The notes beneath the pieces are model-generated. The model was not told the origin of the DNA. It was given only the letters and a program-made list of their open reading frames with translations, and ran no database searches. From positions 2,666,001 through 2,730,000 of the forward strand of contig CBDDJJ010000001.1 of the NCBI GenBank assembly GCA_965229625.1: a stretch of 64,000 bases of DNA, given 5' to 3'. The number at the start of each line of letters is the position of its first letter. The stretch's first letter is position 1. A program made the translations under genes and the position numbers. Positions 42,744 to 52,053 of this stretch are shown piece after piece. This stretch comes from JANQIO01 sp965229625 (GTDB taxonomy: Bacteria > Pseudomonadota > Gammaproteobacteria > Pseudomonadales > Halieaceae).

Positions 42744-43626
42744 CGAAGAAATTCGCTATTTCACCAGTAAGGATGACGCGCTGGCCTGGCGCACGTTGCT
42801 GATCAGCTGGGCGGGCATTTTCGCCATTTTCTGGCTGGTATCCACCTGGACCAATCTTTTCACGATCGTGGCGGCCCTGATCCTGCTGCCCGGGCGCCAG
42901 CTGGCGCTGGCGGTGGTCACCCATGAGTGCGGCCACGGCACTTTCTTCACCTCGCGCAAACTGAACCAGATTATCGGCCAGTTCTTTGCCGCCAACCCGG
43001 TGTTTACCGACCTCAACAATTATGCCCGCGGCCATACCCGGCACCACCAGCTGGCCGGCACCCATGAAGACCCCGACCTGCCCAACTACCAGGCCTACCC
43101 GGTTAACCGCGACAGCTTCCGCCGCAAGGTGAAGCGCGACCTCACCGGCCAGACCGGCTACAAATTGATGCACTACATCTTCAGCCAGGCCCGGCTCGCT
43201 TTCTCCGATTCAGCGGAAGACCGCGAGCGCGCGAAGCCCTTCGTGCAGCAGCTGTGGGTGAACGCTGCACTGGCGATCCTGCTCGGCGTGCTGTTCAGTC
43301 CCTGGGTTTACCTGCTGTGGGTCGGCGCCTATATGACCACCTATATGCTGGTGGTGCGTATTCGCCAGGTCGCTGAACATGCGGCGGTACCGAACCTGTA
43401 CGACACCGACCCGCGCAACAACACGCGCACGACCATCCCGCGCTGGTGGGAACGCCTGGTGTTCGCACCCAACTACGTCAACTATCACATGGAGCACCAC
43501 TTCATGGCGGCTGTTCCCTGTTACCGGCTCAAGGCCCTGCACGAATTGCTGAAACAGCGGGGCGCGTACACTGACACCCCGATCTTCCAGGGTTACGGAG
43601 AAGTTCTACGCCACGCCGTAGCGTAA
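42718..43626 (+). CDS. Membrane fatty acid desaturase
   Basis: A 302-residue di-iron membrane desaturase. The three histidine boxes are HECGH (69-73), HTRHH (106-110) and HMEHH (257-261), with hydrophobic segments around 28-60 and 170-205. It introduces double bonds into fatty-acyl chains or acts as a related hydroxylase. It starts within the end of the YjbR gene and is followed 3 nt later by pyruvate kinase, so the three may be cotranscribed. Confidence 0.9.
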   Translation: MDRKQFLSNEEIRYFTSKDDALAWRTLLISWAGIFAIFWLVSTWTNLFTIVAALILLPGRQLALAVVTHECGHGTFFTSRKLNQIIGQFFAANPVFTDLNNYARGHTRHHQLAGTHEDPDLPNYQAYPVNRDSFRRKVKRDLTGQTGYKLMHYIFSQARLAFSDSAEDRERAKPFVQQLWVNAALAILLGVLFSPWVYLLWVGAYMTTYMLVVRIRQVAEHAAVPNLYDTDPRNNTRTTIPRWWERLVFAPNYVNYHMEHHFMAAVPCYRLKALHELLKQRGAYTDTPIFQGYGEVLRHAVA

Positions 43627-43629
43627 CGC

Positions 43630-45066
43630 ATGCCACGCCGCACCAAGATTGTCGCCACTGTTGGCCCTGCCTCACAGTCAGAGCAGCGTATTGCTGAACT
43701 GATCGAGGCGGGTGTTAACGTATTCCGCCTGAATTTCAGCCACGGCACTATGGAAGACCACCTTGAGGTGGCCCATCGCATCCGCCAACAGGCCATGGCG
43801 CAGGAGACCTACGTTGGCATTCTCGCCGACCTCCAGGGCCCGAAAATTCGTATCGGCGGATTCGCCGACGGCAAGGTGATGCTGGAGGAGGGCGCACTGT
43901 TCTCGCTGGACACGTCGCTCACCGGCGACGCCGGCACGGTGCGCAGCGTTGGACTTGAATACCAGGCTTTGTGCGAGCAGGCCAAACGGGACGACATCCT
44001 GCTTCTCGATGACGGCCGCATCCGCCTGCAGGTGAATGCGATCGACGGCGGCGTGGTGGAAACCCAGGTGTTGGTGGGAGGCGAGCTGGGCTCCCGCAAG
44101 GGCATCAATATGCTCGGTGGTGGCCTGGCGGCACCCGCACTCACCGAAAAAGACCGCGCAGACATCGCTCGCATGGAAGAGTTGCGACCCGACTTCGTAG
44201 CCGTGTCCTTTGTTTCCGCGGCGGGTGATATCTTCGAAACCCGCGACCTGTTGCTGGCCCAGGGGTTGGAGCCGGCTATCATCGCCAAGATCGAGCGCGC
44301 TGAGGTCGTAGAAGACGAAATTACCCTGAAGGGCATTCTCTCGGCATCACACGGCATCATGGTGGCGCGCGGCGACCTCGGCGTGGAAGTGGGTGATGCC
44401 TCATTGATCGGCATCCAGAAGGACCTGATCAGCCGCGCCCGGCGCATGGACAGGGTAGTCATCACCGCCACCCAGATGATGGAGTCGATGATCAACAGCC
44501 CCATGCCCACCCGGGCTGAGGTCTTTGACGTGGCCAATGCCGTACTGGACGGTACGGACGCCGTCATGCTGTCCGCCGAGACGGCCATGGGCAAGTTTCC
44601 CGTGGAAGTCGTTCGCGCAATGTCGGACACCTGCCTGGGTGCTGAAGAGCACCCCAACACCCGTCGCTCACGATATCGCATCGACCGGGAGTTCAACAGC
44701 GCCCAGGAGACGGTGGCCATGGCGTCAATCTACGCCGCCAACCACTATTCCGCTGTACGCGGTATCGCCTGCCTGACCGAGTCCGGCACCACACCGCTGT
44801 TGATGTCAAGATTGAGCTCCGGGCGCCCGATTTTCGCGCTCAGCAACAACATCAATACCCTCAAGCGGCTGTGCCTTTGCCGGGGCGTGATCCCCCTGTA
44901 CTTCGACGCCGAGTCCTTCGAGCACGGCGAACTCGACGCCCGCGCCATCGAGTACATCAAGAGCTGCGGCTACCTGCACAAGGATGACGCCATTCTGTTG
45001 ACCAAGGGAGAAGTGCTGGGTGAAAAGGGGGCCACCAACATGATGAAGATCCTGCCGGTCTTGTAG
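43630..45066 (+). CDS. pyk: Pyruvate kinase
   Basis: A 478-residue pyruvate kinase, converting phosphoenolpyruvate and ADP to pyruvate and ATP. RRTKIVATVGPAS at the start, NVFRLNFSHGTMEDH, ILADLQGPKIRIG, IIAKIERAEVVE and MVARGDLGVEV are the substrate and metal sites, and the C-terminal allosteric domain ends TNMMKILPVL. Length is that of a normal PykA/PykF. It lies 3 nt after the desaturase stop with no clear ribosome site of its own. Confidence 0.96.
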   Translation: MPRRTKIVATVGPASQSEQRIAELIEAGVNVFRLNFSHGTMEDHLEVAHRIRQQAMAQETYVGILADLQGPKIRIGGFADGKVMLEEGALFSLDTSLTGDAGTVRSVGLEYQALCEQAKRDDILLLDDGRIRLQVNAIDGGVVETQVLVGGELGSRKGINMLGGGLAAPALTEKDRADIARMEELRPDFVAVSFVSAAGDIFETRDLLLAQGLEPAIIAKIERAEVVEDEITLKGILSASHGIMVARGDLGVEVGDASLIGIQKDLISRARRMDRVVITATQMMESMINSPMPTRAEVFDVANAVLDGTDAVMLSAETAMGKFPVEVVRAMSDTCLGAEEHPNTRRSRYRIDREFNSAQETVAMASIYAANHYSAVRGIACLTESGTTPLLMSRLSSGRPIFALSNNINTLKRLCLCRGVIPLYFDAESFEHGELDARAIEYIKSCGYLHKDDAILLTKGEVLGEKGATNMMKILPVL

Positions 45067-45292
45067 ACACAAGCGTCTCACTATTCTTCTGCGTAAATCC
45101 CAAAACCCTCACCCGCTTGCCCTGCGCATATAGGCAGGTGCAACAAGATTGCGAACTGCTTCACAAAACTCGTTTTTAAACAGTTAGTTACACAATACTT
45201 TCACGCGAAATCGCTTTGCGCGTCACAGAAGCTCCTGATAATCCGCGCTAAATTCACTGTGACTAACGGTCTCAGACCATCAGGAGAAAGCA

Positions 45293-45586
45293 ATGAAGCT
45301 CGCAATCACGATATTGACCGTGGCACTGTCCAGCCAGGCGCTGGCTGATTGCGCCAGGGAAGACAAGCCGCAAAGCCAGCAGCACGCAGGCAACGTTCAG
45401 GTAGCCGACCAGGCGCCAGCGATGAGCTACGCCCAGCGTCGCCAGAGGGTACTGGACTGCATGATGCGCCCGTCGCCGTTCACCCCGGAGCCCCTGGTGA
45501 TCGAGCTGGATGACATCGAAGACGAATTCGTCGAGGAAGTGGCCCCCTTCCCGCAAGCCAGCAAGACCGTCGCTGCTAACTCCTAA
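45293..45586 (+). CDS. Small exported protein of unknown function
   Basis: A 97-residue protein with a signal peptide (ILTVALSSQALA). The mature part has two cysteines (DCARED and LDCMMRP) and an acidic C-terminal part (VIELDDIEDEFVEE). AGGAG precedes the ATG. I do not recognise a family. It sits alone between pyruvate kinase and a repeat region. Confidence 0.65.
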   Translation: MKLAITILTVALSSQALADCAREDKPQSQQHAGNVQVADQAPAMSYAQRRQRVLDCMMRPSPFTPEPLVIELDDIEDEFVEEVAPFPQASKTVAANS

Positions 45587-45715
45587 GGCAGACAGACTGC
45601 GCGCCCTGGGAATGGATAGTCATGCTGATGCCGCACGCGAGGCACCCGTGGCCCTGCCAGCAGTACGCCAAACTACTGCCTTCGTTCTGGTAGCGCCTAT
45701 ATTCAGGACCGAACG

Positions 45716-45866
45716 AGGGCGTGAGCTGGGGCTATACCTTCACGGAACGTCAACGGCCAGGAAGGCACGGGCGGCGATCCGCGTTATCGAGCGAGACAGG
45801 GATGTCATGCTTGTAGCGTGTCCGTGGAGGTATAGCCCCAGCCCATGCCCGACCTACAAAGCGACA
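45716..45866 (+). repeat. Full copy of palindromic repeat family
   Basis: The outer arms 45725-45745 and 45820-45840 are inverted copies with one mismatch. The core GAGCGAGACAGGGATGTCAT (45788-45807) and the GTAGCGTGTCC that follows match the copy at 19968-20100, as does the flank CCCGACCTACAAAGCG. The sequence between the left arm and the core differs from that copy. Confidence 0.8.
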
Positions 45867-45891
45867 AGCTGCCTACAACGTATTCCGTACG

Positions 45892-45921
45892 CAAAAAAAA
45901 AGCCCCGCTGATAGCGGGGCT
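45892..45921 (-). terminator. Intrinsic terminator of the TPR-TonB operon
   Basis: AGCCCCGCT (45901-45909) and AGCGGGGCT (45913-45921) form a 9-bp stem with a 3-nt loop. On the minus strand it is followed by a run of nine Ts. Confidence 0.92.
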
Positions 45922-45987
45922 CTTTGTAGGTCGCGTAGCGCCTCGGTACATCCTGAGGCTCCACCCTTGGGCGGTGTTACAAAGCAA

Positions 45988-47394
45988 TCAGTCTCCGCTG
46001 AGGTCTAGCGAGGCGACGTCGATGTCCTTTTCAAGCTCCTGCTGGCGCTTGATTTCGTTGGCCATGTACTTGAGCCACTGATCGGCGTACTCCTTGGAGC
46101 GCTTGTCCTTGGCAGCGGCGCGGAACGCCGTGCGTGCGCTGTCATACTGGCTCAGGTTGAAGTGCGCCATACCCTTGACCAGTTGGCACTGGTCAGGACG
46201 CTTGACCTTGCCACGCTCCAGGCCCTTGCGGTTGGCTTCCACCGACTTGCGGAATTCTTCCTTGTCCAGGTAGACACTGCCAAGGCGGCAGTATAGCTCG
46301 CCGGTCTCCGCCTTGGAGGCGGCTTCTTCCATCACCGGGATGGACTTGTCCAGCTCCTGGGCCTGGCGCCAGGCGTTGCCGAGAATCTCCAGCGTCTTGG
46401 AGGAGGCTTCAACGGACTTGTTCTCTATACCGGTATCCAGCACCTTGGCCGCCTTGTAGGGCACTTCGGCGTTGAGGTACAGGTAGGCCATGGTGACCTG
46501 CTCGCGGTCCTTTTCCAGGAAGTCCTGCACGTAGGCGGTATCCATGGCGGCCAGCTGCTTGCCCTCTTCGCGGGCTTCACCGTACATGTGTGACAGCTGT
46601 ACCCAGTACTGCTTCTTCGGGTAGTAGACGATCATCTCTTCCAGGGTTTCGATCGTCTTGTCGATCTGGTTCTTCTCGAAGTACAGGAAACGCAGCAGGC
46701 TGTACCACTGTTCCTTGGGTACCTTGCCCTTGTCCTTGTACATGTTGACCGCGGTAAGCGTGTGTTCCAGCGACTTGTCGTAATCCTTCAGCTGGTAGTA
46801 GCCCTGCCCAAGCAGGATATAGGCCTGCGCGGACGGGCTGTCAGCGACCTGGAACCACTCCTGCAGCGCATCGATACCGCGCTGCCAGTCTTCCATCACA
46901 AAGTAGAGCTGGGCCACGGTGTAGCGCGTGTTGATTTCCATTGCCAGCGGGATATCCGGCTGCTTGATCACATTCTCGTAGGCGCGCAGCGCGTTCGGAT
47001 AGTCTTCCTGTGAGTAGTAGACAAACGCGTACAGGTTGTAGAGGTTAGCCAGCTCGTAGGAGTTGAGCGCCTTCTTGCCGCCGGCTTCCTCCATGCGGCG
47101 CAGCACCTTGATGGCGTCCTCGTACTGCTTGGCCTCGATGAAAGTCTGGGCCTCGGACAGCTGTTCGTAGACCTTGTTGCGCAGCGCCGGCGTGCGCCGG
47201 GTTTCGCGTTCTGCGCCACTCTTCTTCTCCTGGGCCTGAACAACGCCGCCGACCTGGTAGCCAGCCTCGGTGGCGACCTGGGTCAGGGCCACCTGGACGG
47301 CCAGTACCGGTAGCGCCAGCAGGGCGCCTCGGCACCAACGGCCCAGCATGCTGGGGAGAGTGCTGTAGGTAGTGGAGTTATCAGTCATCTTCAT
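45988..47394 (-). CDS. TPR-repeat protein of the TonB operon
   Basis: A 468-residue exported protein. A long N-terminal region with a hydrophobic signal (GALLALPVLAVQVALTQV) leads into tetratricopeptide repeats (for example LYNLYAFVYYSQEDYPNALRAYENVI; AYILLGQGYYQLKDYDKSLEHTL; LYCRLGSVYLDKEEFRKSVEANRKGL). It is the last gene of the 51245-45988 operon. TPR proteins occur in the same place in TonB2 systems of Vibrio and relatives, where they help TonB-dependent uptake. It is probably periplasmic. Confidence 0.88.
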   Translation of the reverse strand: MKMTDNSTTYSTLPSMLGRWCRGALLALPVLAVQVALTQVATEAGYQVGGVVQAQEKKSGAERETRRTPALRNKVYEQLSEAQTFIEAKQYEDAIKVLRRMEEAGGKKALNSYELANLYNLYAFVYYSQEDYPNALRAYENVIKQPDIPLAMEINTRYTVAQLYFVMEDWQRGIDALQEWFQVADSPSAQAYILLGQGYYQLKDYDKSLEHTLTAVNMYKDKGKVPKEQWYSLLRFLYFEKNQIDKTIETLEEMIVYYPKKQYWVQLSHMYGEAREEGKQLAAMDTAYVQDFLEKDREQVTMAYLYLNAEVPYKAAKVLDTGIENKSVEASSKTLEILGNAWRQAQELDKSIPVMEEAASKAETGELYCRLGSVYLDKEEFRKSVEANRKGLERGKVKRPDQCQLVKGMAHFNLSQYDSARTAFRAAAKDKRSKEYADQWLKYMANEIKRQQELEKDIDVASLDLSGD

Positions 47395-47460
47395 AGGGTG
47401 TACCTCGTTGCCGGGTGGCCAGCGCCGCCGGCACTTTCAATTTCCGACCAATCGCTGGCG

Positions 47461-48075
47461 CTACTGCTCCAGTTCGTAGGTGAACTTGTTCTGTACGCCT
47501 GCCACTTCAATGGGCTCGCCATCGACCACGCGCGGCTTGTACTTGAACTTGAGGGCCGCCTTGACCGAAGCACGCTCAAAGATACCGGCGGGGATACAGT
47601 CTACGGGCTGCGGATCGCGGATCGAGCCACTCTTGGTCACAGTGTACTCAACAATGCAGTAGCCGGTAATGCCGCGGGTCTGGGCCCGACGTGGGTAGAT
47701 CGGCGCTACCTTTACAATTGGCAGGTATTCGCCATCCGACGCACCCAGTCCGCCGCCACCGGCAATGGCCACATCCACGCCGGAAGACGGTGCCATGTTC
47801 ACCGCCTCCAGGTTCATGTCCATATCCAGGTCAGGCGTATCGAGTTCCGGCGGCGGCTCTTCGGGGTCATCCGGCTTGTCCGGTTTGACCTCCGCCAGGT
47901 TGGTTTCGATGTCCCGCTCGGGCATGAAAATATCCGGCAGCTTGCGGGTCTTTTCTTCATCGATATCCGGATTGGCGGTAGCAATCAGGTACTGCATGAT
48001 GAAGAACAGGCCGCCGGCGACCGGGACTGCCAGTGCCGCGCCAACGGCAAGTCTCACTGCTGAGTTACGTGCCAT
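47461..48075 (-). CDS. tonB: TonB energy transducer (TonB2 type)
   Basis: A 204-residue TonB protein. One N-terminal membrane anchor (VGAALAVPVAGGLFFIMQYLI), a short acidic and proline-rich linker (EVKPDKPDDPEEPPPELDTPD) and the C-terminal TonB fold with APIYPRRAQTRGITGYCIVEYTV are visible. The short linker is typical of TonB2-type proteins. It couples the ExbB/ExbD motor to outer-membrane receptors such as that at 30520. Confidence 0.93.
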   Translation of the reverse strand: MARNSAVRLAVGAALAVPVAGGLFFIMQYLIATANPDIDEEKTRKLPDIFMPERDIETNLAEVKPDKPDDPEEPPPELDTPDLDMDMNLEAVNMAPSSGVDVAIAGGGGLGASDGEYLPIVKVAPIYPRRAQTRGITGYCIVEYTVTKSGSIRDPQPVDCIPAGIFERASVKAALKFKYKPRVVDGEPIEVAGVQNKFTYELEQ

Positions 48076-48086
48076 GGTTCGTGCCT

Positions 48087-48494
48087 CTATCCGTCGTCTT
48101 CGGTTGCCAGTGATACATCCAGTACGCCGGCCTCACGAGAGGCATCCAGCACTTTTACAACGGTTTCGGTAGTGGACGTATTGTCGGCCTGGATCACCAC
48201 GGCACCCTTGGGGTTTTCCGCGTGCAGGCGTTCGACGTTGGCGCGTACCGCGCGTACATCAATGCGACGACCGTCCATCCACACCTCATCGTTGCCGGTG
48301 ATGGCGATCAGGATGTTCACATTTTCTTTGGGGTTAGACGTCGAAGCTTCCGGTCGGTTCACTTCAACGCCCGCCTCCTTGATAAAGGACGCCGTGACAA
48401 TAAAGAAGATCAGCATGATGAACACCACATCGAGCATGGGTGTCAGGTCAATCGCTGCTTCGTCCTCGGCGGCCTGTTTTTTCTTGGATCGCAT
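48087..48494 (-). CDS. exbD: ExbD biopolymer transport protein
   Basis: A 135-residue ExbD. A short basic N terminus (MRSKKKQAAEDEAAIDLTPMLDVVFIMLIFFIVTASF) with the conserved membrane Asp (LDVVFIML) and a periplasmic domain (VVIQADNTSTTETVVKVLDASREAG) are typical. It lies 11 nt upstream of tonB and 10 nt after exbB. Confidence 0.94.
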   Translation of the reverse strand: MRSKKKQAAEDEAAIDLTPMLDVVFIMLIFFIVTASFIKEAGVEVNRPEASTSNPKENVNILIAITGNDEVWMDGRRIDVRAVRANVERLHAENPKGAVVIQADNTSTTETVVKVLDASREAGVLDVSLATEDDG

Positions 48495-48504
48495 TCTGGA
48501 CCTC

Positions 48505-49032
48505 TTAGTGATCTGTAGTTAGGTTGTCTGCGAGGAACTGGCTTTCCCGAGCCGCCGTCCGCGTGACATAGGTATTGGCGAACACGCCTGACAGCGCAGC
48601 CACCATGCCCGCCATGGTAGGAATGGTCGCGCGCGACACACCGCCTGCCATGGATTTCGCGTCACCACCTCCGGTGACCGCCATGATATTGAATACCTCG
48701 ATCATACCCGTCACGGTGCCCAACAGCCCCAGCAGGGGGCAGAGGGCGACCAGTGTCTTGATGACCGGGAGGAAGGCATTGATGTTGATCTCTGCTTCAG
48801 CGATGAGCTTGCGGCGCACCTGGTGGGCAGCCCAGGACTTGCGTTCCGAGCGGCCCTCCCAGGTGGCTATAGCCTCGGCGGCGTCTTTCTTCCAGCCGGA
48901 GTAGAAATACCAGGCGCGCTCGAAGATCAGTGCCCACATCACGAACAGCAGGATCGCAATCAGCCAGAGAACGTTGCCGCCCATATCCATGAAGCGGCTA
49001 ACGGCCTCGTAGGCATTGTCGAACCAGTACAT
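48505..49032 (-). CDS. exbB: ExbB/TolQ-type motor protein
   Basis: A 175-residue MotA/TolQ/ExbB channel subunit. Three membrane helices are visible (VLWLIAILLFVMWALIF; LVALCPLLGLLGTVTGMIEVF; ATIPTMAGMVAALSGVFANTYV). With ExbD it uses the proton gradient to power TonB. It lies 3 nt after the larger ExbB-like gene, which indicates a joint complex as in Vibrio TonB2-TtpC systems. Confidence 0.92.
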   Translation of the reverse strand: MYWFDNAYEAVSRFMDMGGNVLWLIAILLFVMWALIFERAWYFYSGWKKDAAEAIATWEGRSERKSWAAHQVRRKLIAEAEININAFLPVIKTLVALCPLLGLLGTVTGMIEVFNIMAVTGGGDAKSMAGGVSRATIPTMAGMVAALSGVFANTYVTRTAARESQFLADNLTTDH

Positions 49033-49035
49033 GCG

Positions 49036-50454
49036 TTACTGTCCCAGGTTCGCTTCGGTGTGCTCTGCGATGATGCCGGTGGACTGCTCGTTGAGGATGT
49101 GGATGATGCGCTGGGCGCGACCATTCACAATCGTGTGCAGCAGTACCGTCGGGATCGCCACCAGCAGGCCCAGTACCGTGGTCACCAGGGCGCCGGAAAT
49201 ACCGCCGGCCATGGCTTTCGGGTCACCGGCACCAAAGATGGTGATGGCCTGGAAGGTAATGATCATACCGGTCACCGTACCCAGCAGACCCATCAGCGGG
49301 GCAACCGCGGATATGATCTTGAGCAGGGTCAGGCTGTTTTCGATGGACGGGGTTTCCTTGAGGATCGCTTCTTCCAGCTTCAGCTCGAGGGTCTCGGTGT
49401 CCATCTTCGGGTTTTCCTCGTGTACCTTGAGGACGCGACCCAGCGGGTTGTTGGTGTTGGCAGAGCTGGACTTGAGCTGGGCGCTCACCTTGGAGCTCAT
49501 GGCGGACAGCACCACCAGGCGCCAGATGGCGATCAGGAAGGCAATCGCACCCACCGCGGTAATGGCGTAGCCAATATAGCCGCCCTGGTGCCAGCGTTCT
49601 TCCAGCGTCGGGCTGTTGATCAGGGCCGACAGGAAGCCGCCACCGGCCGGGCCGGTCGGGTCAACGCCGAACTTGGAGAGGCCAGTCGCGCCAAACAGGC
49701 CGCGGGCCCAGCCCTGATAGGGGCCGGAGGGCTGACGAGCCAGCTCTTCCAGGCTGCCCTTGCCGGGCACATAAGTCAGGTACTTGCCGTCTTCGGAGAC
49801 CACGTTCCAGGTACCGATACGAACCACCTGCTGATCGACCTTTTCACCGTCGGGCCTGGAGACCGTCTTGGTAAACTGGGCAACGCGGCCGGACTCGGTC
49901 ATCTCACGCTGCAGTTCGAACCACACGCGCTCGATTTCCTCGATGCTGGGCAGCTCGTCCTGGCCCGCCATCTTGGCGATCAGGTCGTTGAAGAACACTT
50001 CACGGCCGGGGAACTGCACGCTGATCATCGACGACTCGAAGTTGGTGGCGGCGTCGCCAGCGGTGGAGGTCAGGTGGCCAAACAGTTCGGTGAGGGTACC
50101 CAGGCGCTCGCGGAGCTGCTTCTGTTTGTCAGCAATGCGCAGTTCGTTTTCCTCGAAGGTGTTTTCCAGGCGCGTGGAGATCTGCTCCTGGCGCTCGCGC
50201 TCGGCTTCCGCTTCACGCAGCAGGCGCTGCTGGTCGGCCTTGGCCGCCTGGAAACGCTGTTCGCGCTGGCGGTTTTCACGAGCTTCGCTGGTCTTGCCCT
50301 CGCGCACGAATTCCAGCAGCTGGTCCAGGGAATTGGCCTGGGGCTCAGCAGGTGCCGCGGCGGCGGCCTCGTCCTGCGCATAACTGGTCGCAACGCCCAG
50401 TGTCAGTAGTGTGCCCAGCGCGTAGGCTGCGGCTTTATGCATGGAGTATTTCAT
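49036..50454 (-). CDS. Large MotA/TolQ/ExbB-family protein (TtpC-like)
   Basis: A 472-residue protein. A signal peptide (GTLLTLGVATSYAQ), a long periplasmic coiled-coil rich in Glu, Arg and Gln (about 25-130), then a membrane part with the ExbB-type GLLGTVTGMIITFQ and GALVTTVLGLLVAIPTVLLHTIVNGRA are visible. This architecture matches TtpC, an extra component of TonB2 systems. Its ATG overlaps the stop of the DUF3450 gene by 1 nt. Confidence 0.9.
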   Translation of the reverse strand: MKYSMHKAAAYALGTLLTLGVATSYAQDEAAAAAPAEPQANSLDQLLEFVREGKTSEARENRQREQRFQAAKADQQRLLREAEAERERQEQISTRLENTFEENELRIADKQKQLRERLGTLTELFGHLTSTAGDAATNFESSMISVQFPGREVFFNDLIAKMAGQDELPSIEEIERVWFELQREMTESGRVAQFTKTVSRPDGEKVDQQVVRIGTWNVVSEDGKYLTYVPGKGSLEELARQPSGPYQGWARGLFGATGLSKFGVDPTGPAGGGFLSALINSPTLEERWHQGGYIGYAITAVGAIAFLIAIWRLVVLSAMSSKVSAQLKSSSANTNNPLGRVLKVHEENPKMDTETLELKLEEAILKETPSIENSLTLLKIISAVAPLMGLLGTVTGMIITFQAITIFGAGDPKAMAGGISGALVTTVLGLLVAIPTVLLHTIVNGRAQRIIHILNEQSTGIIAEHTEANLGQ

Positions 50455-51245
50455 TATTCAGCAGCCTCCGGAGCGGGTACGGGAATGTTAAGGAGGTCAA
50501 TTGACGCCTCCTTGCGGGCGATACGCAGGCCCTTGAGAATGGCATTGCGGTACTCGCCACTATCCAGTGCAACCCAGCTGCGGCTGGCCTGGTCCCAGGC
50601 GCCCGAGCGCTCGGTGTCCGTGGTCTGGTAGAGGAGTGAGATGCGGCCCACCTGGAAGAAGTTGACGTCACGCTCAACACCTTCAATTTCAACGCTGCCT
50701 TTATAGGCACTGATCTTGCGGCCGTACTCGTTTTCAATCTTGTAGGCTTCCAGTACCTGGCGGAACTTCTCGGCCACGGTGACATCGGAGCGATCCAGGT
50801 TGTTGCGCAGGAAGGCGATGCGCTGGCGGCGCTCATCGAGATAGAACGGCACATCCAGTTCAACGAACTGCTCGAGGCCATCAATCATGCGAATTACCAG
50901 CGGGGTCATCTGCCGCTGGATGACGGTGACGTCATTAATAGACTTGTCGATAGAGACGAGGCGGCGCTCCTGGTTGTCGATCTGCTTCTGCAGTCGCGCG
51001 TTGTAGACCTTGAGACCGTCGATTTGTTTGAGAACAGTCTTGTAGTCTCCCAGCAGGGAGCGGGTTTCTTCCGCGAGCTTGTCAATCTTCACCTGAGATT
51101 GCTTGGCTGCGGCCGTTTTCTCCTCACTTACCTGGAGGATTGCTTGCAGCGTCTCATCAGCGCTTGCAACAGATGCTGTCCCAACGAGGGACCCCAACAG
51201 CACCATCGCAGCGACTTTTAGAGTTTTCAATCGATGCATATTCAT
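50454..51245 (-). CDS. DUF3450 family periplasmic protein
   Basis: A 263-residue exported protein. A signal peptide (MVLLGSLVGTASVASA) and a long coiled-coil (VSEEKTAAAKQSQVKIDKLAEETRSLL through DNQERRLVSIDKSI) are followed by a C-terminal region with FQVGRISLLYQT. This matches DUF3450, a regular first gene of TonB2/TtpC operons. I start it at 51245, with ATG 51239 and 51290 as alternatives. It probably interacts with the coiled-coil of the TtpC-like protein. Confidence 0.88.
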   Translation of the reverse strand: MNMHRLKTLKVAAMVLLGSLVGTASVASADETLQAILQVSEEKTAAAKQSQVKIDKLAEETRSLLGDYKTVLKQIDGLKVYNARLQKQIDNQERRLVSIDKSINDVTVIQRQMTPLVIRMIDGLEQFVELDVPFYLDERRQRIAFLRNNLDRSDVTVAEKFRQVLEAYKIENEYGRKISAYKGSVEIEGVERDVNFFQVGRISLLYQTTDTERSGAWDQASRSWVALDSGEYRNAILKGLRIARKEASIDLLNIPVPAPEAAE

Positions 51246-51523
51246 GGATGAGCGTTTCCTATAACCAACAACAGATTGTGACTTGGCCACTTGAGGTCGG
51301 CCGCGCTAACTATGATGTAACTCAATACTTATAGAAGAAAAAGCGAGACCGGTAAAACAAGGGAGGGCAATTTAATACCATTGAAGAAAATTAAGCAAAG
51401 AATGGGCATTTTCACACTTTTTGCGGCCCGCGCAGGGCTTTTGCGGTGTGTAGAAAGGTTACACGCGCACCATCATGCCGCGGTCGAGGTAACACTCAAT
51501 CCAGCGTGCCTCAACTCGGTGCT

Positions 51524-52033
51524 TCAGTTCCCCGCCCGTTCATACACGGTAAAACTGTACCGGTAGTTGTCCTCTCCAGGGGCCTCGTGCTGGTCGCGGG
51601 CCAGTTCCCGCCAGTCGCCCCGGTTCCAGTCCGGGAAAAACGTGTCACCCTCGATCTCGGCGTGGACTTCGGTCAGGTAGAGCCGGTCAGCCAGCGGCAG
51701 GGCCAGCCGGTAGATTTCCGCGCCGCCGATCACCATCACTTCCTCAGTGCCGTCTATCATGGCGATGCTCTCTGCGAGCTCGATCGCCGCAGCAAGATCC
51801 GGCACGACGCGCGCACCCTCGGCCTGGTAGTCCGGCTGGCGCGTGATGACAATATTGGTACGGCCCGGCAGCGGCCGGTTCATTGACTCCCAAGTCTTGC
51901 GCCCCATCACCACCGGCTTGCCGAGGGTCTGCTGCTTGAAGTAGCGCAGGTCGGCGGGAATATACCAGGGCAACTTGTTGTTGCGGCCGATAACGCCGTT
52001 GTCCGACACCGCGGCAATCAGGGCAAGTCTCAT
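51524..52033 (-). CDS. folA: Dihydrofolate reductase
   Basis: A 169-residue DHFR, reducing dihydrofolate with NADPH. LALIAAVSDNGVIGRNNKLPWYIPADLRYFKQQTLGKPVVMGRKTWES and VMVIGGAEIYRLAL contain the substrate and cofactor sites, with Asp in PADLRYFK as catalytic acid. I start it at ATG 52033, 20 nt after thyA; ATG 52057 overlaps thyA. Together with thyA it forms the dTMP-synthesis pair. Confidence 0.95.
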   Translation of the reverse strand: MRLALIAAVSDNGVIGRNNKLPWYIPADLRYFKQQTLGKPVVMGRKTWESMNRPLPGRTNIVITRQPDYQAEGARVVPDLAAAIELAESIAMIDGTEEVMVIGGAEIYRLALPLADRLYLTEVHAEIEGDTFFPDWNRGDWRELARDQHEAPGEDNYRYSFTVYERAGN

Positions 52034-52053
52034 GGCGCCACTCACACCACGCC

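Larger units (their letters stand above)
45587..45987. other. Non-coding region with repeat and terminator
   Basis: About 400 bp without a convincing gene. It holds the second full copy of the palindromic repeat (45716-45866) and the terminator of the minus-strand TonB operon (45892-45921). The short open frames across it follow the repeat and show no protein features. Confidence 0.7.

Noticed and set aside
48823..50409. 528-codon open frame on the plus strand
   Set aside because: It is antisense to the exbB and TtpC-like genes and has shadow composition. The minus-strand genes have intact membrane and family motifs and consistent overlaps.
48505..50454. Duplicated or split exbB caused by a frameshift
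   Set aside because: The two proteins have different architecture and lengths typical of ExbB and TtpC, and both are intact in a known operon order.
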